Assembly (NCBI GenBank): GCA_900552925.1 | Contig: USBH01000089.1 | Coordinates: 1-6,860 of the forward strand | DNA from: an uncultured Oscillospiraceae bacterium | GTDB taxonomy: Bacteria > Bacillota > Clostridia > Oscillospirales > Acutalibacteraceae | Direction: 5' to 3' | Length of the DNA: 6,860 nt | Shown here: positions 1 through 6,860 of the stretch, piece after piece | Numbering within the stretch: position 1 is the first letter of the stretch | How the letters are laid out: every line of letters begins with the position of its first letter | Made by a program: the position numbers and the translations under genes | The notes under the pieces: generated by a model | Told to the model about the DNA's origin: nothing | Database searches by the model: none | The model's input: only the letters and a program-made list of their open reading frames with translations

Positions 1-26
1 CAGCGTCAGATGTGTATAAGAGACAG
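1..26 (+). other. Nextera (Tn5) sequencing adaptor, Read 1 side
   Basis: Positions 8-26 are the 19-bp Tn5 mosaic end used in tagmentation kits, and 1-7 (CAGCGTC) are the last bases of the Nextera Read 1 adaptor arm. This is synthetic sequence left on the contig. It is in frame with the following gene, so an automatic caller would give dnaN a false N-terminus beginning MYKRQ from a GTG at 12. The mosaic end also contains TGTGTATAA at 11-19, which resembles a reverse-strand DnaA box but is not genomic. Confidence 0.98.
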
Positions 27-833
27 GGCGTCAGCTGCTTCACGATCATCGGCATGAACGCCGCCGAATTCCCGGAATTTCCGAAGATCACCGACACCGA
101 CACGCTGCGCCTGCCCGCCAATGTGTTGAAAAGTATGATCCGCCAGACGCTTTTCGCCATTGCGGACTCGAACGCGAAGCCGATCCACCAGGGCAGCCTG
201 TTTAAAATTGAAGACAACATGCTCGACGTCGTCTCCGTCGACGGCTACCGCCTCGCTTTGCGCCGCGAGGCGATCCGCTTTGACGGAAGCCTCGACTTTG
301 TCGTTCCTGGAAAGACACTCAGCGAAGTGCTCAAGCTCCTGCGCGACGACGACGGCGAGGTCGAGATCTGCCCGAGCCGCCGCCACATTCTGTTCAAAAT
401 AGACAATTACACCGTGCTTTCCGCGCTGCTTGAGGGCGAATTCCTCGATTACCGCGCGGCGCTTCCGAAGGACAAGAAGACCGAAGTCACGGTTTCGACG
501 CGCACGCTGATCGACAGTGTCGAGCGCGTTTCGCTGCTGATCACCGACCGGCTCAAGAGCCCGGTGCGCTGTGTTTTCAACGAGGACACCGTCAAGCTGC
601 TCTGCTCCACGACGATGGGCCGCGCGAACGACCAGATCGAGGCGAAAATCACCGGCGACCCGCTCGAAATCGGCTTCAACAACAAGTATCTGCTCGACGC
701 GCTCCGCGCGGCCGAATGCGACGAAGTGCGGCTGGAGCTCGGCGGGCCGATCAGCCCGATGCTCGTCCTGCCGAAGGAGGGCGACAGCTTCTCGTTCCTC
801 GTCCTGCCGGTCCGCCTGCGCAGCGAGGTTTAA
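27..833 (+). CDS. dnaN: DNA polymerase III subunit beta (sliding clamp), 5'-truncated
   Basis: This encodes the C-terminal 268 residues of the ring-shaped clamp that tethers DNA polymerase III to DNA and recruits repair and mismatch proteins. The fragment begins in the strand FTIIGMNAAEFPEFP, which lines up with FNLNGLDADEYPHLP near residue 113 of the B. subtilis clamp, so about 110 residues (domain 1) are missing. Domain 2 follows (IRQTLFAIADSN, then DGYRLALRRE and VPGKTLSEVLKLL), then domain 3 (FNNKYLLDALRAAECDEVRLEL). The end, FLVLPVRLRSEV, carries the LPVRL form of the clamp's C-terminal hydrophobic strand, with a four-residue tail beyond the usual end. TAA at 831-833 is backed by a second in-frame TAA at 837-839. 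The 5' cut coincides exactly with the adaptor junction, so it is a library artefact and the true start lies outside the window. dnaA would be expected upstream by synteny. Identity is secure. Confidence 0.96.
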   Translation, partial: GVSCFTIIGMNAAEFPEFPKITDTDTLRLPANVLKSMIRQTLFAIADSNAKPIHQGSLFKIEDNMLDVVSVDGYRLALRREAIRFDGSLDFVVPGKTLSEVLKLLRDDDGEVEICPSRRHILFKIDNYTVLSALLEGEFLDYRAALPKDKKTEVTVSTRTLIDSVERVSLLITDRLKSPVRCVFNEDTVKLLCSTTMGRANDQIEAKITGDPLEIGFNNKYLLDALRAAECDEVRLELGGPISPMLVLPKEGDSFSFLVLPVRLRSEV

Positions 834-842
834 GCTTAAGAA

Positions 843-888
843 ATGTTTCACACGGTGTCCGCGAGCGGTGCACAGCGGCGTGAAACAT
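843..888. promoter_or_regulatory. Inverted repeat matching two separated parS half-sites, or an RNA hairpin
   Basis: The dnaN-yaaA spacer holds a perfect 9-bp inverted repeat, ATGTTTCAC at 843-851 and GTGAAACAT at 880-888. Bases 844-851 (TGTTTCAC) and 880-887 (GTGAAACA) are the exact left and right halves of the 16-bp ParB-binding site parS (TGTTTCACGTGAAACA), here separated by 28 bp. As RNA the same arms form a stem. The loop side can add GTGT 855-858 with GCAC 870-873 and CCG 859-861 with CGG 866-868. No T-run follows, so it is not an intrinsic terminator. Repeat and half-site matches are seen directly; function is inferred and unproven. It could instead be a leader structure for yaaA. Confidence 0.5.
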
Positions 889-914
889 AAAATCGGATAA
901 GAGGAAATGATTCG

Positions 915-1136
915 ATGAACGAAACGATACAGATCACAACAGAATTCATCCGGCTCGACGCGCTTCTGAAGCTCGGCGGCGCGCTGGATACCGGCGGCCA
1001 GGCGAAATTCGTCATCCAGAACGGGGACGTCCTCGTCAACGGCGAGGTCTGCACGATGCGCGGCAAGAAGATGCGCGACGGCGATTTCGCCGAGTACAAC
1101 GGCGTGCGCTACACCGTGCAGGTCGCGGAGGGCTGA
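915..1136 (+). CDS. yaaA: S4 domain protein YaaA
   Basis: This is a 73-residue protein that is almost entirely an S4 RNA-binding fold. Residues 12-21 ([10 protein letters not shown]) form the first helix, 27-36 carry the GGQAK segment, and [19 protein letters not shown] (39-57) is the family's strand-loop signature with basic residues R49, K51 and K52. Length and sequence match B. subtilis YaaA (71 aa), encoded at the same place between dnaN and recF. The family is thought to bind structured RNA, probably ribosomal; its exact role is less clear than that of its neighbours. The start is supported by GAGGAA at 901-906, eight bases before the ATG. An ATG at 907 is out of frame and stops after three codons. 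The gene ends four bases before recF, with the recF ribosome-binding site inside its last codons, so the two are probably translationally coupled. Confidence 0.93.
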   Translation: MNETIQITTEFIRLDALLKLGGALDTGGQAKFVIQNGDVLVNGEVCTMRGKKMRDGDFAEYNGVRYTVQVAEG

Positions 1137-1140
1137 GGCT

Positions 1141-2244
1141 TTGAACGTCACACGCCTTGGCTTCGAGCAATTCCGCAACCTGCAGGACGGGGAAATCTTC
1201 CCGTGCGACACGATCAACGTGATTTTCGGCAGCAACGCGCAGGGCAAGACGAACCTGCTCGAGGCGATCTGGCTTTTCACCGGCGGGCATTCGTTCCGCG
1301 GCACGAAGGACGGCGAGCTGCCGCGTCTCGTCGACGGGAAAAACGCCGAGTCGGCCGCGCTCTCGATGGACCTTTTCACCGAGGGGCGCGCGCAGAACCT
1401 GCAGCTCCTGTTTAAAAACGGGCGGCGCTCGAGCGTGATCAACGGCGTTGAAAAAAAGACGGGCTCCGCGCTCGTCGGCAAATTCTGCGCGGTCATCTTT
1501 TCGCCGGAGCACCTGCTGCTCGTGAAGGAGGGCCCTGCGCGGCGGCGCGCGTTTATCGACGGCGCGCTGTGCCAGGCGAAGCCCGCGTTCGCCCGTGTGC
1601 TGACGAATTACAACAAGGCGCTGCAGCAGCGCAACGCGCTTTTGAAGGACATCGTGCGCCACCCGGAGCTCGAGGACACGCTCGACATCTGGGACGAGCG
1701 GCTGATTCTGTTCGGTACGCAGGTCACGCTGGAGCGCATCGCGTTCTGCCGGGCGCTCGCGCCGAAGGCCGCGGAGATCTACAGCGGCATTGCGAAGGAG
1801 CGCGAGGGCGTCGCGTTTTCCTACGCGCCGTTTCGCGGCGCCGACACGCAGGAGAAGATCGCGGGGGCGTTCTTTTCTGCCCTTAGGGAGAACCGCGCGA
1901 CGGATATCCGCATGGGCTTCACCTCGGCCGGCCCGCACCGGGACGACCTCTCGATCGAGATCGACGGGCTTTCCGCCCGCACATACGGCTCGCAGGGGCA
2001 GCAGCGCAGCATCGTGCTGGCGCTGAAGCTCGCGGAGGCCGACATCCTGTTCGAAAAGACCGGCGAGCGGCCCGTGGTCCTTCTCGACGACGTGATGAGC
2101 GAGCTGGACATGAGCCGGCGCGACTACCTTCTGAACCACCTCGACGGCCGGCAGGTGTTCATCACCTGCTGCGACCCCGAAACCGTCCGCCTGATGGAAC
2201 GCGGCCGCGGCTTCCTCGTGGAGTGCGGCGTGCTGAAAAATTAA
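1141..2244 (+). CDS. recF: DNA replication and repair protein RecF
   Basis: RecF is an SMC/ABC-type ATPase that acts with RecO and RecR to load RecA on gapped DNA and helps restart stalled forks. The protein has 367 residues, the normal family length. The Walker A loop is GSNAQGKT at 30-37, followed by NLLEAI. Family motifs FSPEHL (120-125) and GPARRRAFID (131-140) are present. The ABC signature is SQGQ at 284-287, and Walker B plus D-loop is LLDDVMSELD at 314-323. All ATPase elements appear intact. The start is TTG at 1141, chosen because NVTRLGFEQFRN matches the usual RecF N-terminus and GGAGGG at 1127-1132 lies eight bases upstream inside yaaA. The rare start codon and four-base spacing suggest output tied to yaaA translation. 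TAA ends the gene at 2242-2244. Confidence 0.97.
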   Translation: MNVTRLGFEQFRNLQDGEIFPCDTINVIFGSNAQGKTNLLEAIWLFTGGHSFRGTKDGELPRLVDGKNAESAALSMDLFTEGRAQNLQLLFKNGRRSSVINGVEKKTGSALVGKFCAVIFSPEHLLLVKEGPARRRAFIDGALCQAKPAFARVLTNYNKALQQRNALLKDIVRHPELEDTLDIWDERLILFGTQVTLERIAFCRALAPKAAEIYSGIAKEREGVAFSYAPFRGADTQEKIAGAFFSALRENRATDIRMGFTSAGPHRDDLSIEIDGLSARTYGSQGQQRSIVLALKLAEADILFEKTGERPVVLLDDVMSELDMSRRDYLLNHLDGRQVFITCCDPETVRLMERGRGFLVECGVLKN

Positions 2245-2261
2245 GAAAACGGTTACATTCT

Positions 2262-2285
2262 CCGGCTGTACGCCGGGCGGGTTTT
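2262..2285 (+). terminator. Weak candidate terminator after recF
   Basis: CCGGC at 2262-2266 can pair with GCCGG at 2272-2276 around a five-base loop. A run of four T (2282-2285) follows after a five-base GC-rich gap. The stem is short and the T-run is displaced, so termination would be poor at best. Read-through into remB is likely. Confidence 0.22.
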
Positions 2286-2297
2286 ATGATAAAATTA

Positions 2298-2306
2298 TGG
2301 TAAAAT
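2298..2306 (+). promoter_or_regulatory. Candidate extended -10 promoter for remB
   Basis: TGGTAAAAT at 2298-2306 is a TGn-extended -10 element in an AT-rich island (2282-2310) within otherwise GC-rich DNA. It closely resembles the gyrB promoter core TGGTATACT at 3307-3315. No good -35 is seen at 16-18 bp spacing (the 17-bp position holds CGGGTT), so it would rely on the extended -10. A second -10-like hexamer, TATGAT at 2285-2290, also lacks a -35. Transcription would begin near 2313, at the foot of the hairpin at 2311-2357. Confidence 0.45.
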
Positions 2307-2310
2307 ACAT

Positions 2311-2357
2311 GTGTGCGGCCTGTTTTGCGCCCTGGGGCGGGAACAGGCGCCGCGCAC
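2311..2357 (+). promoter_or_regulatory. Long imperfect hairpin in the remB leader
   Basis: Bases 2311-2318 pair with 2350-2357 (8 bp, one G-U). Bases 2319-2326 pair with 2340-2347 (8 bp, two G-U) after a two-base bulge at 2348-2349. Bases 2328-2331 pair with 2336-2339 (4 bp) after a bulged G2327, leaving the loop CTGG at 2332-2335. That is 20 pairs in 47 nt. The hairpin ends 22 nt before the remB ATG, just upstream of its ribosome-binding site. No T-run follows, so it is not a standard terminator. Possible roles, all inferred, are 5'-end mRNA stabilisation, a translational control element, or a processing site. Confidence 0.5.
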
Positions 2358-2379
2358 GCTGCTTTAAAAGGGGGATCGC

Positions 2380-2679
2380 ATGTATATCCATCTCGGCCTC
2401 GGCGTCGTCGTGCGTGAAGACGACGTGATCGGCATATTTGATCTGGAAAATACGACGGTCTCCAAAACGACGCGCGATTTCCTGAAGCGGGCGGAGGACG
2501 AAAACCTCGTGGAGGACGTCTGCTACGACCTGCCGCGCTCCATCGTCGTGTGCCGCGGCTTTGTCTGCGGCCAGCGCGTCTACATCACGCAGATTGCGCC
2601 CGCAACGCTTTTGAAGCGCTCCCGTGCCGAGCTCGGCGGCCTTCCGTTTGAACGGCCGGCGGCGCAGAAGCAGAAATAA
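2380..2679 (+). CDS. remB: Extracellular matrix regulator RemB-like protein (DUF370)
   Basis: This 99-residue protein belongs to the RemA/RemB (DUF370, PF04025) family. In B. subtilis, RemA is a ring-forming DNA-binding activator of biofilm matrix genes; RemB (YaaB) is its paralogue encoded between recF and gyrB, as here. The N-terminus MYIHLG, the segment DVIGIFDLENTTVSKTTRDFL (residues 15-35) and the central RSIVV (53-57) match RemB. ITQIAPATLLKR (69-80) corresponds to the C-terminal helix region. The protein runs about 18 residues longer than B. subtilis RemB, ending in a Pro/Gln/Lys-rich tail of unknown role. The start is supported by AAAAGGGGG at 2366-2374, about five bases before the ATG. 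Whether it controls matrix genes in this organism is unknown; the family assignment is firm. Confidence 0.9.
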   Translation: MYIHLGLGVVVREDDVIGIFDLENTTVSKTTRDFLKRAEDENLVEDVCYDLPRSIVVCRGFVCGQRVYITQIAPATLLKRSRAELGGLPFERPAAQKQK

Positions 2680-2700
2680 TCAGGAAAGGAAACCCATCTT

Positions 2701-3132
2701 ATGCAGTATTTTGGTATCCCGACGTGCCCGTATTGCCGCAAGCGCGTCAATCTGATCCGCACGTGGAAGCTCAAGCGCGAGGGCGAGTACAAGTGCCCGC
2801 GCTGCGGCGGCATCTCGAACGTGTATCTTTCCCCGCTCGTCTATGTGTTCTCCGTGATCGCGATCTGCGCCGGCATATGCATCTACTTCTTCCATAAGTT
2901 CGTGCTCGACGACATCGGGCTGTTCACCTGCCTGTATGTCTTGATCCCGTTCGTCCTCTTTTTCATCCTGAGCCTCTTCACGGTCTACCTGAAAAAGCCG
3001 GTCATCAAGCGCGTGCAGCGCCCGGCACAGGAGAAGCGCCGGCCGGCCGCGCAGCGCCGCGGCGCAGAGCGCGGCGCGGACGACGCCTTTTCCGAGATGG
3101 ATACCGGCCGGTATACGGATGAAGGCCGCTGA
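2701..3132 (+). CDS. Zinc-ribbon protein with two transmembrane segments, function unknown
   Basis: This is a 143-residue protein I cannot assign to a characterised function. It begins with a probable zinc ribbon: CPYC at 9-12 and CPRCGG at 32-37, with 19 residues between the two knuckles. Two hydrophobic segments follow, about 46-65 and 74-97, joined by a short loop (KFVLDDIG). A strongly basic tail (98 to about 120, rich in K, R, Q and A) then passes into an acidic end. By the positive-inside rule both the ribbon and the tail should be cytoplasmic. The arrangement recalls small Firmicutes CxxC-X(19-20)-CxxC membrane proteins, but I could not verify a family. Cysteines 56, 60 and 77 lie in or next to membrane segments. 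AAAGGA at 2685-2690, ten bases before the ATG, supports the start. It follows remB by 21 nt and probably shares its transcript. It is absent from this position in B. subtilis. Confidence 0.85.
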   Translation: MQYFGIPTCPYCRKRVNLIRTWKLKREGEYKCPRCGGISNVYLSPLVYVFSVIAICAGICIYFFHKFVLDDIGLFTCLYVLIPFVLFFILSLFTVYLKKPVIKRVQRPAQEKRRPAAQRRGAERGADDAFSEMDTGRYTDEGR

Positions 3133-3139
3133 TGCGGCC
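3124..3139. repeat. Perfect inverted repeat around a stop codon
   Basis: GGCCGC at 3124-3129 and GCGGCC at 3134-3139 form a perfect 6-bp GC stem. The four-base loop TGAT contains the TGA stop (3130-3132) of the zinc-ribbon gene. A short T-run (GGTTTT, 3146-3151) follows six bases later, so weak termination or 3'-end protection is possible. The pairing is visible; the function is a guess. Confidence 0.4.
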
Positions 3140-3151
3140 CGCATCGGTTTT

Positions 3152-3192
3152 AAACGCGCGGCGATCGGCCCGGCTTTCGGCCGGGGGCGTTT
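3152..3192 (+). terminator. Candidate GC-rich intrinsic terminator
   Basis: CCCGGC at 3169-3174 pairs with GCCGGG at 3180-3185 around the loop TTTCG. An outer stem AAACGC (3152-3157) with GCGTTT (3187-3192) can enclose it across an unpaired left side. The T-run is only three bases, so efficiency is doubtful. It sits 37-60 nt after the zinc-ribbon stop and before the stronger terminator at 3228-3263, so the two may act in tandem. Confidence 0.42.
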
Positions 3193-3227
3193 CGCGCGCT
3201 TCCAAAGGCGGAACAGACAGAAAAATG

Positions 3228-3263
3228 TGCACAGGGAAACCCGCGGTTTTCCTGTGCATTTTT
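3228..3263 (+). terminator. Strong intrinsic terminator, possibly bidirectional
   Basis: Bases 3228-3241 pair with 3245-3258 in a continuous 14-bp stem (one G-U, G3236 with T3250) around the three-base loop CGC. TTTTT at 3259-3263 follows immediately. An A-run at 3221-3225 precedes the stem, so the opposite strand also carries a hairpin and U-run. It would end the recF-remB-zinc-ribbon transcript and insulate the gyrB promoter 24 bp downstream from read-through. Confidence 0.87.
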
Positions 3264-3275
3264 ACTGCAATTTCG

Positions 3276-3289
3276 CAAGGATATCCTTG
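3276..3289. promoter_or_regulatory. Perfect 14-bp palindrome overlapping the gyrB -35 box (candidate operator)
   Basis: CAAGGATATCCTTG is a perfect 14-bp palindrome. Its last three bases (3287-3289) are the first three of the -35 hexamer TTGTAA. A dimeric protein bound here would touch RNA polymerase's site, so it could repress or activate gyrB transcription. As RNA it lies upstream of the predicted transcript, so a DNA role is more plausible than a hairpin. I do not recognise it as a known Firmicutes operator such as LexA, PerR, Rex or CodY. Confidence 0.5.
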
Positions 3290-3315
3290 TAAAGCGCGGG
3301 CTTTTATGGTATACT
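3287..3315 (+). promoter_or_regulatory. gyrB promoter (sigma-A type, extended -10)
   Basis: A -35 hexamer TTGTAA (3287-3292) and a -10 hexamer TATACT (3310-3315) are separated by exactly 17 bp, with a TG extension at 3307-3308. Transcription would begin near 3322, giving a leader of about 29 nt. The bases after the -10 (ATATATAAA) are very AT-rich in a GC-rich genome, which favours melting. It lies between a strong terminator and gyrB, so it is the likely main promoter of the gyrBA operon. Confidence 0.8.
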
Positions 3316-3329
3316 ATATATAAAGGTAA

Positions 3330-5306
<1,977 letters not shown>

Positions 5307-5327
5307 GCGCGAAAGGACACAAAGCCA

Positions 5328-6834
5328 ATGGACCATACAGAAGAAAAAAGGGAAAACCTCATACAGGTCGACCTGAAACAGATCATGGAGGATTCGTTCC
5401 TCGATTATTCCATGTCCGTCATCGTGTCCCGCGCGCTGCCGGATGTGCGCGACGGTTTAAAGCCCGTGCACCGGCGCATCCTGTACACGATGTACGAGAA
5501 CAGCCTGTGGCCGGAAAAGGCGTACAGAAAGTGCGCCGATACGGTCGGCGCCGTGCTCGGCCGCTACCACCCGCACGGCGACGCTTCGGTGTACGACGCG
5601 CTCGTGCGCCTCGCGCAGGATTTTTCGATGCGCTACATGCTCGTGGACGGCCACGGCAACTTCGGCTCCGTCGACGGCGACCCCCCGGCTGCCTACCGAT
5701 ACACCGAGGCGAGGATGAGCAAGCTCTCGGTCGAGATGCTGCGGGACATCGACAAGGACACCGTCGATTTCGACCCGAACTACGACGACCGCCTGAAGGA
5801 GCCGCGCGTCCTGCCCTCCCACTTCCCGAACATCCTCGTCAACGGCTCGACCGGCATCGCGGTCGGCATGGCGACGAATATCCCCCCGCACAATATGGGC
5901 GAGGTGCTCGACGGCGTCTGCGCGATGGTCGACGACCCCGACATCACGCTCGACGGCCTGATGCAGCACATCAAGGGGCCGGACTTCCCGACCGGCGGCA
6001 TCATCATGGGCCGCTCGGGCATCCGCGCCGCCTACGGCACGGGCCGCGGCAAGATCCACGTGCGCGCCCGCGCCGAGATCGTTGAAAAGCCGAACGGCCG
6101 GTTCCAGATCGTCGTTTCCGAGCTGCCGTACCAGGTCAACAAGGCGCGGCTGATCGAGAGCATCGCGGACCTCGTCAAGGAGAAGCGGCTCGACGGCATC
6201 TCGAACATCGACGACCATTCGGACCGCAACGGCATGCACATCGTCATCGACGTCAAGCGCGACGCTTCGCCGCAGATCGTCCTGAACAACCTGTATTCGC
6301 TCACGCAGATGCAGGTGACGTTCGGCGTCATCATGCTCGCGATTGTCGACGGGCAGCCGCGCACGCTGACGCTGAAGCAGATCCTGCAGGAATACATCCG
6401 CTTCCAGAGCGAGGTCGTGCTGCGCCGCACGCAGTACGAGCTGAAAAAGGCGCAGGAGCGCGCCCACATTCTGGACGGCCTGATGATCGCGCTCGACTTC
6501 ATCGACGAGGTCATCGCGATTCTGCGCAATTCGAAGTCGATCCCCGAAGGCAAGGAAGCGCTGATGACGCGCTTCGGCCTCGACGACGTGCAGGCGCAGG
6601 CCATCGTGCAGATGCGCCTCGGCCAGCTCACCGGCCTCGAGCGCACGAAGATCGAGGAAGAGCTCGCCGCGCTGCGCCTCAAGATCGCCGACTACATCGA
6701 CATCGTCGGCAGCGAGGCGCGCCGGTTCGGCATCATCAAGGACGAAGCGCTCGAGATGAAGAAGAAATTCGGCGACGAGCGCCGCACGGAGATCGCGGCG
6801 ATCAGCGGCGAAATGGACATCGAAGACCTGATCA
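5328..6834 (+). CDS. gyrA: DNA gyrase subunit A, 3'-truncated
   Basis: This encodes the first 502 residues plus one base of the DNA-cleaving gyrase subunit, about 60% of the usual 800-850. The start is ATG 5328 with AAAGGA (5312-5317) ten bases upstream. It follows gyrB by 21 nt, so the two are co-transcribed. Visible landmarks are [27 protein letters not shown] (25-51), the quinolone region [14 protein letters not shown] (80-93), the catalytic Tyr125 in AAYRYTEAR (codon 5700-5702), ATNIPPHN, and the tower/coiled-coil region ending at GEMDIEDLI. Residue 86 is Ala where E. coli has Ser83; D90 matches Asp87. The reading frame stays open through the adaptor to 6860, but genomic sequence ends at 6834. 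The C-terminal DNA-wrapping domain and GyrA box lie outside, so gyrase rather than ParC is inferred from position next to recF and gyrB. Confidence 0.96.
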
Positions 6835-6860
6835 CTGTCTCTTATACACATCTCCGAGCC
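6835..6860 (-). other. Nextera (Tn5) sequencing adaptor, Read 2 side
   Basis: Bases 6835-6853 are the reverse complement of the 19-bp Tn5 mosaic end, and 6854-6860 (CCGAGCC) begin the reverse complement of the Nextera Read 2 arm. With 1-26 this brackets the insert exactly as in one tagmented library molecule, with seven bases of arm kept on each side. On the minus strand it creates a spurious start reading MCIRDS. TTATACACA at 6842-6850 imitates a DnaA box but is synthetic. Confidence 0.98.

Noticed and set aside
830..839. TTAAGCTTAA palindrome spanning the dnaN stop.
   Set aside because: Short and AT-rich, and explained by tandem in-frame TAA stops; no T-run or promoter context.
843..888. 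Intrinsic terminator between dnaN and yaaA.
   Set aside because: The stem is followed by an A-rich sequence, not a T-run, so it does not fit an intrinsic terminator on the plus strand.
1901..1910. CGGATATCCG, a 10-bp palindrome resembling the core of the gyrB operator candidate.
   Set aside because: It is inside conserved recF coding sequence with no promoter nearby, and only the short GGATATCC core is shared.
3310..3325. AT-rich TATACTATATATAAAG as an NrdR-box-like operator.
   Set aside because: The match to an NrdR box is partial and the bases are already explained by the -10 and start region of the gyrB promoter; there is no second box at the usual spacing.
6842..6850. TTATACACA (and TGTGTATAA at 11-19) as DnaA boxes near oriC.
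   Set aside because: Both lie wholly inside adaptor sequence. I saw no convincing DnaA-box cluster in the genomic part.

Overview
The window is a 6.8 kb piece of a bacterial replication-origin gene cluster, in the order dnaN (3' part), yaaA, recF, remB, a zinc-ribbon membrane protein gene, gyrB and gyrA (5' part), all on the + strand. Apart from the zinc-ribbon gene this is the order found beside oriC in Bacillus subtilis. RemB (DUF370) is a Firmicutes hallmark, and the DnaN fragment aligns well by eye with the B. subtilis clamp. The DNA is clearly GC-rich, with most third positions G or C. Together these suggest a high-GC member of the Clostridia, possibly Oscillospiraceae/Ruminococcaceae-like. 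The genus cannot be named from the sequence alone.

Both ends are synthetic. Bases 1-26 and 6835-6860 are Illumina Nextera (Tn5 tagmentation) adaptor sequence, so the genomic insert is 27-6834. The two truncated genes, dnaN and gyrA, are cut by the library fragment ends and not by biology.

Layout: 27-833 dnaN, domains 2 and 3 of the sliding clamp. 834-914 is a short spacer holding the two exact halves of a parS-like palindrome 28 bp apart. 915-1136 yaaA (S4 RNA-binding domain) is followed 4 nt later by recF (TTG start, 1141-2244). 2245-2379 is a spacer with a candidate extended -10 promoter and a long imperfect hairpin in what would be the remB leader. 2380-2679 remB. 2701-3132 encodes a CxxC/CxxC protein with two membrane segments. 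3133-3350 is the main transcriptional boundary: two GC hairpins, a strong symmetrical intrinsic terminator, a perfect 14-bp palindrome overlapping a -35 box, and a good sigma-A-type promoter. 3351-5306 gyrB and 5328-6834 gyrA (partial) follow as an operon. No gene-free stretch exceeds 300 bases.

The proteins form the usual origin-proximal set: the replisome clamp, a gap-repair/fork protein (RecF), a matrix-gene regulator homologue and DNA gyrase. I see no defence system, mobile element, CRISPR array or RNA gene. The parts worth a second look are the spacer elements, the zinc-ribbon membrane gene, and the residues at quinolone-determining positions in both gyrase subunits.
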